A stretch of DNA of 64,000 nucleotides from Cyathus striatus (taxonomy: Eukaryota; Basidiomycota; Agaricomycetes; Agaricales; Nidulariaceae): contig JAOVFP010000003.1 of the NCBI GenBank assembly GCA_025738555.1, positions 248,001-312,000 of the forward strand, read 5' to 3'. The notes under the pieces are model-generated. The model saw only the letters and a program-made list of their open reading frames with translations, did no database searches and had not been told where the DNA came from. Positions 1 through 9,297 of this stretch are shown in pieces. Numbering within the stretch: the stretch's first letter is position 1; each line of letters begins with the position of its first letter. Both the position numbers and the translations under genes were made by a program.

Positions 1-932
1 CAAATCGAAGATACTTGCACTGAGAGTAGCCTTCAATAACATGGCTAGGTCCACATCGGACAAGTTAAACACCCTCAAGGGTTTAAAAGCTAGGCATGAA
101 GAATCATAAAGGAACTTCAGGAATGAATCCAAATTGGGGATAAGGACGCCGAGGAGAAACAAGCGATATTCGAATCTCATGTAATGCAGAAGTGGTGTTA
201 TCAATGATTGGAGTCAAGGGGAGGATATTATCGTTGGCCACGTATTTTATGCACCTCCTATTGGTGTCGGTGAAGGTCCCAATTGTTACACCGAGGATTG
301 GGCCTTGATTGAGCTCGACCGCAGTAAGATAAACTGGACCAAATTTAAAGGCAATATGATGGGCTTAGGTTCGGTTTTCTTGACTATTCCACAAAGTCTT
401 TCTATTCCAAGTCTATTCTAACTGCTATATCCAGGGCCAGAGAAGACGACGTTGAGATTTACGTCTTTGATGTCCCCCTACAAGTTTGTGTACCCGAAGT
501 ATTCCCATGGCCGCCTCTTTCCGATTCAGTGCATCGTCCCGGAAGACGAGCTGACCCGTCCGAAACCTAATGACGAAGGTCAGCCATCCAGAAACATGTT
601 AATCAAGAATAGCGTCCGGACGAAGACAGCCATTGGCTGTGGCAACGGAATCAAATCGTTCATGCGTGAGCAGTGGAATGGCATTAAACAAACATCATTA
701 GAGTTTGTGATACTTTCACGGGAGAAGCACAGTGTTCTCCGACCGCGGTGACTCTGGCTCCGTGGTCGTCGGCGACGGGGGACGTGCTGCGGCCTTCCTT
801 GTCGGTGGATGTAACTATAATGAATCAGTACATATTATGTATGGAACTCCCTTCGAATGGCTGTTAAAGTGTATCAAGGTCCAGTTTCCCGACGTCCACC
901 TCTATCAGGCGTCAGGTATGATGGAATTCTGA
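1..932 (+). pseudogene. trypsin-like serine protease-like protein, decayed
   Basis: Remnant of a chymotrypsin-fold protein of a type widespread in Agaricomycetes. Visible conserved pieces, in order, are an acidic coil (DKDAEEKQAIFESH, near 135-195), the central strand TEDWALIELDRSKI (near 290-335), a region IVPEDEL (near 535-555) and the catalytic serine motif FSDRGDSGSVVVGDGG followed by FLVGGCNY (732-830). These lie in different frames: the acidic coil is out of frame with the central block, an in-frame stop falls near 420, and the frame shifts again at about 729-733, just before GDSGS. The gene probably began left of the window. Family assignment rests on GDSGS and the DWALIELDRSKI block. 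At least three disruptions make function unlikely. Substrate unknown. Confidence 0.6.
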
Positions 933-935
933 TGT

Positions 936-1460
936 CACTCGACAATTTATCTTCTTGCTTCGTTAAGCCAACTGAGGCCTCCTGAAAAAATCTCCAAATG
1001 TCTGAAATTGAAACATGCAAAATACTAATAAAAATTGAACCTCTGTTACTTACGGCAGATTGTATAAACCAGTTTATCACAGGGAGGAGAAAAGTTATGA
1101 TATGTTATCTAGTACTGTTAAAATGAATTGACAACTATCAGTCCATGATCAGTCCAGTGAAGGGATGATGAAGGGCCAAAGCAGAGAGGAATGGACAGAT
1201 GTTACTAATTGTGAAACAGCAATTCCTTGGATTTGAATGAGCGTGGTCTATTAGGACAATGTATAAATGAAAAAGAAAACGAGTAGTAAAAGAAAGAAAG
1301 AGCCGGAAACCGAAAACGGGAGGGGATGACGATAATGGAGGTGGGTGGAAAACAGATCTGGGAGGAGTCAACATGACATCGGTCACAGATCGTCACGGGG
1401 CTCCAGCCAATCAGAGTCAGATCCCGTTCAAGATCCCAAAATCGCCTTATAGGGAAATCG
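936..1460. other. intergenic, no feature recognised
   Basis: Only short, mutually overlapping frames of low quality are open here. I see no conserved protein motif, repeat or RNA gene. Confidence 0.4.
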
Positions 1461-1462
1461 AG

Positions 1463-2221
1463 ACCACCCTATAACCCAACTACCTTAAAAGGTAGTGGGA
1501 ATTTCCACATCTTTATCGTATCGTACTCTCTTGGATTTGTGCCACGCTTTCGTACGTTGGTAAGAGTTAGGTTATTTACTACGACTGTGGCTTTCTCATA
1601 GAATTCCGCGTAAAGGGGATGTCCCCGCCCAGCCCCCACACATAGTGCTGAGTAGCGAACGGTCCATTTCTGCAACTTCTTGAATAACATCGCATTAATG
1701 CTGTACTTGTCGCACGCAAGTACTAGGAGACCGTTCAAGCAACGTCTCTTTGCAGATGTATTCCAAACAATAGCTCCTACATAAGTACTTACTTTACATA
1801 AATTGATTCCTGCTCATCAATCTAAGCAAGTGAGCTTCGCTGGATACCCTTACTACTCGAGCACAGGGCAACCATTAGAGATCTAAACTTGGGATTTTTC
1901 ATTTTTTCGTCGTCCTCAGCTGAATTTTCGTACATCTGGTACGAGTACATGGGTCGACGGTGTACTATGGAAAGCCGGACAACCATGCTCAACTAGATCA
2001 AAGTAGTTGTACTCCGACATTCGGCAAGACGGCAGTCGCTTAGATATTTGCTTAGGTGCATCTTGTTCAGCCAGAATTTCGGTTAACTGCTTAGTCCAGA
2101 CTTCAATTCCTACTGTATTCAGATGTAAAAGTAAAACTTAGTTTTAAAATAGAGTACTATAGCATATGTCATTACTACTTATTTTGTACATTCAATTAAG
2201 CTCAATGGATACAATTGAGAA
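1463..2221. repeat. left arm of long inverted repeat
   Basis: Two blocks here, 1463-1505 and about 1945-2221, match the reverse complement of 12321-12643. The first block includes the small palindrome ACTACCTTAAAAGGTAGT. The second runs through CTATGGAAAGCCGGACAACC to TACAATTGAGA. The left arm holds about 440 bp, near 1506-1945, that the right arm lacks. The arms are diverged by eye, with many C/T and G/A differences, so this is old. They bracket about 10 kb containing two minisatellites and the gypsy element, and may be the ends of a larger, older element. Confidence 0.65.
1469..1738 (-). CDS. possible fragment of unknown gene (89 codons)
   Basis: The frame has a varied, protein-like composition (LLVLACDKYSINAMLFKKLQ near its start, KRGTNPREYDTIKMW near its end) and lies mostly in the segment that only the left arm of the inverted repeat carries. 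I do not recognise the family. No intron junction or upstream exon is evident. It could be a captured host-gene fragment or chance. Confidence 0.2.
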   Translation of the reverse strand: MNGLLVLACDKYSINAMLFKKLQKWTVRYSALCVGAGRGHPLYAEFYEKATVVVNNLTLTNVRKRGTNPREYDTIKMWKFPLPFKVVGL

Positions 2222-3004
2222 ATGAGATGTTAAAAAAGTGTCTATGTAGTATAAACCTAACTTTGAGATAAAATCATGCAGTGATGTAGCACACTGTAAG
2301 TGTGACTCATAACCTGAGTATACAGAGTGCAGTAACATGTGTCTACTGCTTTTTTTAGTGAGTTTTTTGAATAGAACTCATCGTGTCCAAAAGAATAGTC
2401 CACTGGACTTGTGTGTGATAGCTTGAAGTGCACTGCAGGAATTGAACTCAAGACCGAATGGCGTGGGAATTTTATCACGTGATATACTTAAAGTCACGAG
2501 CGTCGTTTCCTGCATGGAAACGACGCTCGTGACTTACTCAAGTGTTGAATTGGATTTGGTTGAAACTTTGAACTACCACCATCTGCTCACTGAGCTAGAG
2601 AAGTGCATAGGTAACCCATGGGTGTTTGTAGTCTGACCCACACCTGTACCCATCTAAACTCTTACCTGTAAACCCATGGATATTTTAGCGCAGGCACTAC
2701 AGGTTGTAGGTAACCTGTGGGTTTAGTTTATTTAAACTTAATGTGAATGTACTACTTGTATACTACATTATAATTATATGAACCTAAAAGTTTATTACAG
2801 TAAATAATTGGTAAATGAGTGAATTGAACTAAGTATTTAGAGACTCTAAGGTGCACTTTAATAGCTATAACATGAAGATATAAAACTAAGAGGTAATGAA
2901 GTGGAATAGATAATGAAGTGGAATAGATAATGAAGTGGAATAGATAATTAGTGCCAGTTAAAATGAATTCTAAGAGCTCAAACAAAGCAATTATTGTCAC
3001 AATG
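2222..3004. other. intergenic AT-rich spacer
   Basis: No gene recognised. It contains a perfect hairpin (separate entry), a degenerate motif GGTAACCTGTGGGTTTA near 2710-2728 whose intact form GGGTAACCCGTGGGTT recurs near 12783-12798, and a short tandem duplication of TAATGAAGTGGAATAGA near 2895-2947. Confidence 0.5.
2491..2535. repeat. perfect 20-bp hairpin
   Basis: The arm AAGTCACGAGCGTCGTTTCC is followed by TGCAT and then its exact reverse complement. It is more GC-rich than its surroundings. No coding context; possibly the ends of an excised or solo palindromic element. Confidence 0.9.
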
Positions 3005-3510
3005 ATTCAACATTTGTGATAATGATGCTTGTATCGTTCTAACAATGGCTGTATCATTAAAATGATGCAGGATTCTTTATAATGACACTTGCATTCATTC
3101 TAACAACACTGGTATCGTTATCATGATGCTTGTATTGTTCTAATGATACCAAAATCGTTAGAATGATGTTGGATTCGTTATTATAACACTGGTATTGCTC
3201 TAAAGAACAATACAGGATTCATTATAAAGACACTTACATTATTCTAATGATACCAACATCATTAGAATGATGTTGTATTCGTTATAATGACACTTGTATC
3301 TTTCTAACAATGCTGATATCATTAGAACATTACAGGATTTGGCTTGTTATAACAACACTTGCATCATTCTAAATATGCTGGATTCATTCTCACTTCTAAT
3401 GACACGTTAATCATTCTAACAATACCACCATTGTTAGAATGATACAGGATTCATTATAATGATGCTTGTATTTTTCCAACAATGTTGCTACCTTTAGAAT
3501 GATGCTATAA
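3005..3510. repeat. degenerate minisatellite, ATCATTCTAACAATG family
   Basis: Repeats of roughly 60-70 bp are built from variants of ATCGTTCTAACAATGCTG, ATCATTAGAATGATG, CAGGATTC and GTTATAATGACACTTG. Subunits occur in both orientations (ATCATTCTAAC versus GTTAGAATGAT), so each unit is partly self-complementary. Copies are diverged. The gypsy element was inserted just past the right edge. Confidence 0.85.
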
Positions 3511-3544
3511 CAATCTTTGTCTTGTTCAGGACCTCTCACTTCAT

Positions 3545-4026
3545 TGTTACAATAAAGTTCTTGGTTGGGACGTTTATCATACAAGTCCGATGTCACGTGA
3601 TTTACGAGTTCAAAGAACAAGTTAATCAGTATCGAGTTCGAATCTCTATTCACGAGCTCTTAAGTTGTTTAGACTTAAGTACGAGCGAAGTGAATGAATC
3701 AAAGTAAAGCTAGTTCGATTTAAGCTGAAGCTTGAGCTCTACAGCCCAAGTTACTATCATTTAAATACAAACAAGTTCGTACTAATAATAAGTAAGAATG
3801 TAACTAAATAAGTCAAGATGCTGCGCATTGACTGTGCATTACTGCGGCGCAGTAAGAAGAAAGAAAGATAAACCAAGTAAGGTAAAGTGACTTGGGATGA
3901 GTCAGAAGTAGATGACAACCGTGTAAGTAAGAAGTCTTGTGTTTGGTATCAAGGGTGATACCAAACAAGTCAATGAAATGTAAAGAAATCAAGCGTAAAT
4001 AGAAGAAAGTAAAGAAAATCGTAACA
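3545..4026 (-). repeat. 3' LTR of gypsy element
   Basis: 482 bp, TG..CA termini. Where compared, it differs from the other LTR only at two sites, 3551 and near 3580, each CA here where the other copy has CG. It is the 3' LTR because coding runs leftward. Confidence 0.95.
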
Positions 4027-4039
4027 TTATCCCCTGTTT
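4027..4039 (-). promoter_or_regulatory. polypurine tract of gypsy element
   Basis: Read in the coding direction, AAACAGGGGATAA lies directly against the start of the 3' LTR. This is where the plus-strand primer of an LTR retrotransposon is made. It is short and purine-rich, with a C and a T interrupting. Confidence 0.7.
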
Positions 4040-4071
4040 AAAGCGTGAAGTTCACTGTAACTTCACTAATA

Positions 4072-5302
4072 TCAGTTGCCCAGATAGAAGTCCCCGAGGG
4101 CATCGTAGTCGTCTGGATCCTCCGTCTTGAGGAGGTGTTCCTCCCATGCCTGTTCCCCCGACTTACCATTGGGTCGGATTCCACAGAAGTAGTACTTCTC
4201 CGATTTGACCGTCCTTCGGCCTCTCTCTCTCGTCTCGTTCCTCCCTATGGGAGTGGAACCCCTTCCCATCCTTCGACTTCCTCGGCCTCTGTATCTCGCT
4301 TCGCCGTTCCGTGTAGCAGAACCCCTTGTAGTGTGAGGCACAGCTGTCCTTTCCGCAGGGATCTGGGCTGACGGACCTAGTATCTGCCTCCATGCGCTCC
4401 TTTGGTCGGGAGTATAGGGTGGTAAGGGCGTGTCTCTTCGTGGGGGGGTGTGGTCGTCGTGGAGCGAAGTGATGGGGACAAGAAGGGGCGGTGTGCCCGG
4501 GGGCGTTTCGATAACAGCGGTTGCACCGATAGTCTGGGCAGTCCTTCTTAACGTGTGTGGTGCTGTTGCATTGGAAACAATGTTGATCGGGGTTGGAGAT
4601 GGACTTCTGGATCGGAGGGCACTCGTTGGGTATAGTGTTGCTGGCGGAGGCGAGATAGGGCGCCAAGGGGTTGCTGGCCTGGATGGAGCCTCGGGTTCGG
4701 ATGTCCTTGTACTGTTCGGGAGTGGTACGTTTTCAGAGAGAGTGAGATTGTGGATGGAGGTAGAAACTGCCTCCAATATGACTGACTCCAAGTTCGCCAT
4801 TCGGCTTATCGTCCTTGGTTCTCTGACTGCTGCTATCATTAGAGGGGTTGCTTCAGTAGATTAGTGCGAGTCGTTGGTGTGCAAGGGAGGGACTAGAGGT
4901 ACCCGGTGTGTCTAAGAACTGTGCTACTTCAGTGGAGCGATGTAATCCTGCATCGAACATCCCTTGAATGGCATTGACCTGATTCCTCCTGCAAGCGTTT
5001 TCCATTTCCAGTGCCTCTCTGAAGATATCAAACTGGGTGACAAGAGCATTCCCGTTTGGCAGGTCGAAGAGGAAGTTTCGAGTCGAAGTTAGTTGGTGAT
5101 CGGGTACATTTTGCAAGGCGTCACGGTATTCATTAATGAGTTCGAGGGGTGCGGTGGGTCGTTCAAACAAGGAGTGTCGGTAGTTAATGTTGGCAATAAT
5201 AGGGGGAAGAACAAGAGGTTCAGCAGAATGGATAAAGGTGGGACGGGCATTTTCGGTTGAGGGAAGAGAGCCGGTGGAGGAAGAAGCATTGTTAGAAGAC
5301 AT
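4072..5302 (-). pseudogene. extra 3' open frames of gypsy element, zinc-knuckle protein
   Basis: Downstream of integrase are two consecutive frames. The first (4853-5302) begins MSSNNASSSTGSLP and has a helical, acidic-basic body. The second (4072-4839) is Pro/Ser-rich, with TPWRPISPPP, then Arg-rich, ending DPDDYDALGDFYLGN. The alternative frame 4163-4666 carries a CCHC knuckle (CFQCNSTTHVKKDC) and a second Cys-rich patch (CNRCYRNAPGHTAPSC). I remember similar Pro-rich plus zinc-knuckle proteins from other Agaricomycete gypsy elements in a single frame, so two compensating frameshifts, near the knuckle start and further downstream, are the simplest reading. Function unknown; nucleic-acid binding is inferred from the knuckle. 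Confidence 0.6.
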
Positions 5303-5356
5303 TTGGAAATTTGGTACAATGGGTGAATCGTTGGCAGTTTGTAGGAAACTGTCGAT

Positions 5357-6595
5357 TCAATTTAGACCAGCTTTCTTCTTATAGTCTTCAAGTAATTCTT
5401 GAGCATTACTCAAGTATTCTTCATGTACCCATTCATCTTTTGCTGATGAATACCCTTTCCATCGTATTCTGTACTGTGGAATGGGTTCTGTGCGTTGATT
5501 CTTCCGTTTTTTCGGTATCTTGTGGCCAACAATAGCTTCGATTTCCCACTCGGGTTCGGCTTCAATAAGGTCTGGGGGTGGTTCTAGGAAGTTTTTCCCA
5601 TGGACGGAGGTTTCGACGTATGGCATGAGAAGAACTGTGTTAAAGACAGGGTGAATGGACCATTGTTCTGGGAGTTCCAATTTGTACGTATAAGGTGCCA
5701 GTTTCTCAATGATTTTGAATGGTCCTTCGTGTCGTGGTGCCATTTTTCTAGAGGGGTAGGAAATGGACAAGTTTTTTGTGTTGAGCCATACCATATCTCC
5801 GACTTCGTATTTTGTGAATCCTTGTCTTTGTGCTTCGCGGGTTTTCTGTTGAGCAATTTGGATGAGGGCTTGTGCTTCTTTTCTTGCTTCTAACATATCG
5901 TCTATTCTGATTTCTGCTTCTTTAACGTAAGTAGTATCTCTCACTGTGGGAGTGATAACCGGTTCGTATCCGTGCAATAAATAAAATGGAGATTTTTGTG
6001 TGACGGAGTTTACTTGAGCATTTCGGGATATTTCTGCTTCTGGAATGTGGTTTGCCCATTCATGTTGTCTGGCACTGCAGAAGCATCAGAGGTAGGTTTC
6101 GATTTCTTGGTTCATTCTTTCGGTTTGCCCGTCAGTTTGAGGGTGGTATGCGGTAGATCCTTTCCATTTGATTTTGTGAAAGTGAAGTATTGCTTGAAAT
6201 ACTTCTGCTACAAATCGTGTATCTCGGTCGGAGATGATGGAGTTGGGGTGGCTGTATCGTCTATAGAGTGTTTTTCGGATGAGGGTTGCTGTTCTTTCCG
6301 CATTAAGACCTTTCATGATGCAAGGTTCGAAAATTACCCCCTTAGTAGACCCATGGTCGACCACGACCATGATAGCATCAAATCCCTCGGATTTAGGCAA
6401 GTCTGTGATAAAATCCATGGAAACTTGAGAGAATGGTCAGGTTGTTTCTGGTATAGGAATGGGGTTGATAGGAGGTTTTGGTCTGTGATTGTAATGCATT
6501 TGTTGACAGGTTGCACATCCAGCTACATATTGTTTGACAAATACTCCCATTCCAGGCCACCAGTATTCCTTTTTGACTTCTTTTTCAGTAGAGCT
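5357..6595 (-). pseudogene. gypsy integrase with C-terminal chromodomain
   Basis: Continuation of pol in the same frame as reverse transcriptase. In order: H2C2 zinc-binding segment (the HH of GHHG, then CATCQQ), core D (SMDFITDLP), second D (IISDRDTRFV), E (STAYHPQTDGQTERMNQEIE), a GPF-type module (HEGPFKIIEKLAPYTYKLEL) and a chromodomain (YRIRWKGYSSAKDEWV, ending ELLEDYKKK). The chromodomain targets such elements to marked chromatin. In-frame TGA codons sit at 6596-6598, 6437-6439 and 6086-6088; at the first the family has GHHGR, and Arg also fits at the other two. No frameshift is present. Confidence 0.9.
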
Positions 6596-8731
6596 TCATC
6601 CGTGATGTCCAGCAGGTAGGCTATCGTGTTTCATAGCTACTATGCTTCGTCTTAGTTCTTTGTCTTCAGGAATGTAGACACGGTCCTTGAAGAGGATTAG
6701 CCCACTTTCGAGTCGCCAGTCATCTAACGAGGATCGGATAGGTGGTACATCTTTTGCTTCAATGGCCTTAATGATTTTTTGTCCAAAGTTGTCTTTTTCT
6801 GTTTGGTTTAAGACCAAGTCTCGGAGTTCGGTAGAGATAAGGTTAATTCGTAGGTCTGCTTCTAAAATGTTAGCAAACCAATTTTTGTATTCCATATCTA
6901 AGGTGTTTATGAACCAGTGGTCCAGCAAGACTAGTAGTCCTTTATTTTCTTGTTCCATGTCAGGTGTCAAGTCTGGTCGTCGTGAGATCATATCAGCTTC
7001 GAGGTTCTTTTTCCCTTGAATGTGTTGCATGTTGATATCGAATTCTGATAAGAAAAGGGACCATCGTGCCTGTCGTCTGGTAACCTTTTGAGGTTCTCGG
7101 TAGTATTTAAGGTTTTCATGGTCCGAAAATACCACAATTCTATTTGGATGTCCTTCAAGTAAGTGTCGCCATGCTTTGAAGCCATGAACAATAGCATATA
7201 ATTCTTTGTTGTATATCTGATAGTTTCGTTCGGTGGCAGTGAACATATGAGAAATGTATCCGCATGGTTTCCAAAAGCCATTTTCGTCTTCCTGTTTCAA
7301 GACAGCTCCTGTAGCATAATCCGATGCATCGACTAACATAGTGAAAGGTTTTTCAGAGTCTGGTATCCTGAGAATCGGTTCCTTTAAAAAGGCTTCTTTA
7401 AGATCATTAAAAGCTTTTTGTTGATTTATGCCCCAATTCCATTGTTCAGTATTCCTGGTTAACTTGAGAATGGGTTCAATTCTCTTGCTATAACAAGGAA
7501 TAAATTGGCGGTAGAAATTACAGAATCCTGCAAACGATTGTATTTCCTTGACTTTAGTGGGAGCAGGCCAATCGGCTATTCCTGCAAGTTTCTTGGGGTC
7601 CATGGCGATGTTATTAGGGGTGATGATCATTCCAAGGTAATCAACTTCGGTTACTTCAAAGGAGCATTTTTCTGGTTTTGTGAATAATCCATTATCATGA
7701 AGTATTTGAAGAATCTCCCGTGTTATTTTTTGATGGAGTTCAAGGTCGTTTTTTGTGAAGATGAGTATATCATCTAGGTATACTCGGACGAGCCCTTGAG
7801 AGATGTAATCTTCGAGTAGATGGTTGATCATTCGCATGAAGGTTGCCGGAGAGTTGCAGAGTCCAAAAAACATGACAGTGGGTCTGAAAATGCCTTTTTT
7901 GGTAACGAAGGCGGCTTTTGACCTATCTTCTGGGACAATTTGCACTTTATTGTATGCTCCTCTGAGATCCATTTTCGTAAATAAGTCGGCACCTTTAAGA
8001 TCTTCTATTAATTGTTTGATATGGGGTAACGGGTAGCGATCTTTGATGGTTCCATTATTTAGGTAGCGGTAGTCCTGGCATGGTCTCATGTCTTCCGTGT
8101 CCTTTTTCCCTACAAAGAAGAATCCTGCAGTATTTTCGGCATCAGTAGAGTCCGGTTGAACTTCTTCGATATACCCCTTTCGAAGGTTTTCGTTAATGAA
8201 TTCATTCATTGCTTGTTCTTCTTTTACGCTGAGAGGGTATACCCTGCTTTTGCGAGGTATGAAGTCCTTTTTCATTCGAATATGATGATCCCATGGTCGT
8301 GAAGGTGGGAATTCTTCAGAGGTGTCCTTATCGAATACGTCCTTATAATCCCGAAGGTGTTCTGGCACCATTTGTTCAAAGGTTCTCTTGATCTTTTCGG
8401 GTTCATAGGATAGCCGTTGCGAGATAGTCTGTTTTACTCTGATAGGGATCCCGTATTCTTCAAATAAGGGTTCTTTCATTTCATAAGACATGCCTAGTCC
8501 ATGTTCCGTGATGAAGGGGTCTTCAATTCCCATTAAAAAGGTTTGTAAATGAATGCTTTCGGCAGACATTTCTTCGAGATCCTCTTCTTCAGCGTCATTT
8601 ATTTGCATCCAATATATTTCGATTGGGTTCCAGTTGTCCTGTAACGGTAAATCCGGGATTTCCATCATCTTCTCATTGGGGATTCTTGTATCCTCAAGAG
8701 AATACCTGTAATCTTGAGGGAGCGTTTCCAT
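6596..8731 (-). CDS. gypsy reverse transcriptase - RNase H segment
   Basis: Open for 711 codons. Reverse transcriptase: PCQDYRYLNNGTIKDRYPLP (near residue 217), MDLRGAYN, and the catalytic YLDD (318-321) in VRVYLDDILIF. Connection domain: SFAGFCNFYRQFIP. RNase H: MLVDASDYATG (near 465), ERNYQIYNKELYAI and VVFSDHENLKYY. It ends at a TGA in the sequence GHHG-stop, and the integrase continues in the same frame. The start is not a real initiation site: the reading continues upstream to the protease across another TGA. This is the longest unbroken part of pol. Confidence 0.93.
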   Translation of the reverse strand: METLPQDYRYSLEDTRIPNEKMMEIPDLPLQDNWNPIEIYWMQINDAEEEDLEEMSAESIHLQTFLMGIEDPFITEHGLGMSYEMKEPLFEEYGIPIRVKQTISQRLSYEPEKIKRTFEQMVPEHLRDYKDVFDKDTSEEFPPSRPWDHHIRMKKDFIPRKSRVYPLSVKEEQAMNEFINENLRKGYIEEVQPDSTDAENTAGFFFVGKKDTEDMRPCQDYRYLNNGTIKDRYPLPHIKQLIEDLKGADLFTKMDLRGAYNKVQIVPEDRSKAAFVTKKGIFRPTVMFFGLCNSPATFMRMINHLLEDYISQGLVRVYLDDILIFTKNDLELHQKITREILQILHDNGLFTKPEKCSFEVTEVDYLGMIITPNNIAMDPKKLAGIADWPAPTKVKEIQSFAGFCNFYRQFIPCYSKRIEPILKLTRNTEQWNWGINQQKAFNDLKEAFLKEPILRIPDSEKPFTMLVDASDYATGAVLKQEDENGFWKPCGYISHMFTATERNYQIYNKELYAIVHGFKAWRHLLEGHPNRIVVFSDHENLKYYREPQKVTRRQARWSLFLSEFDINMQHIQGKKNLEADMISRRPDLTPDMEQENKGLLVLLDHWFINTLDMEYKNWFANILEADLRINLISTELRDLVLNQTEKDNFGQKIIKAIEAKDVPPIRSSLDDWRLESGLILFKDRVYIPEDKELRRSIVAMKHDSLPAGHHG

Positions 8732-8785
8732 TTGCTCATTCTCCGATTCGTCGGGTATTTCTTTAAAAGAAGTCGGTAGTCCTGA

Positions 8786-9290
8786 TCATTTATTTTCCAA
8801 GGTAGGTTTTGCCATTTTCATTCGAGCAACAGAAATAGATTCCACAAATCTTCGATTAAATTCCCTGTCTAATCGCATTTGGTCAATTTTTAGTGTACTT
8901 TCCTTCCAGTTTATTTGTGGATTAGTTTGTTCCAGGAAGGGGTAGCCCATGATAATTGATTCGTTCCCAAGTCCAGAGAGATAAAATCGGGTTGGAATAG
9001 TGGCCATTCCAACTTTCACTTTGTCATCGACATAGTGTGAGATATATCCCTTTTTATTAAGAGTTCCATCTGCATTGTATACTGGTGTGAGTTTTGCCAA
9101 AGGTTGCGGGGTAAGGTTAAATTTCTTCGCAGTTGCTCGACTCATAAAGTTTCCTCCAGCCCCTGAGTCGATCAAGGCTGGAACGGATCCCACATTTCCT
9201 AATGTAACCGGAACTCACATAGTATTTCATTCAATATCAGCTATAATTACATTGGAAAGTAGAATAGGAGGTCCTACAGTGGGATTAATA
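8786..9290 (-). pseudogene. gypsy aspartic protease region
   Basis: Retropepsin-like domain with active-site motif ALIDSGAGGNFMS followed by hydrophobic strands and a YPFLEQTNPQINW flap-like end. The pol frame extends upstream to about 9290 (RTINPTVGPPILLSNVIIAD) but contains TGA at 9227-9229 and 9215-9217, and ends with TGA at 8786-8788 before the reverse transcriptase. The pol frame differs from the gag frame, and the two meet near 9298, as expected for gag-pol frameshifting. All three interruptions are TGA. Confidence 0.85.
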
Positions 9291-9297
9291 GTCCTCC

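Noticed and set aside
4430..4864. 144-codon plus-strand frame
   Set aside because: Antisense to the gypsy third frame and explained by its composition.
5996..6619. 207-codon plus-strand frame
   Set aside because: Antisense to the integrase domain, whose motifs are clear on the other strand.
5357..9290. TGA read as a sense codon in gypsy pol
   Set aside because: Host-type genes here use TGA as stop (NACHT copy 1 last exon), and the NACHT pair shows CGA changed to TGA; decay is simpler than recoding.
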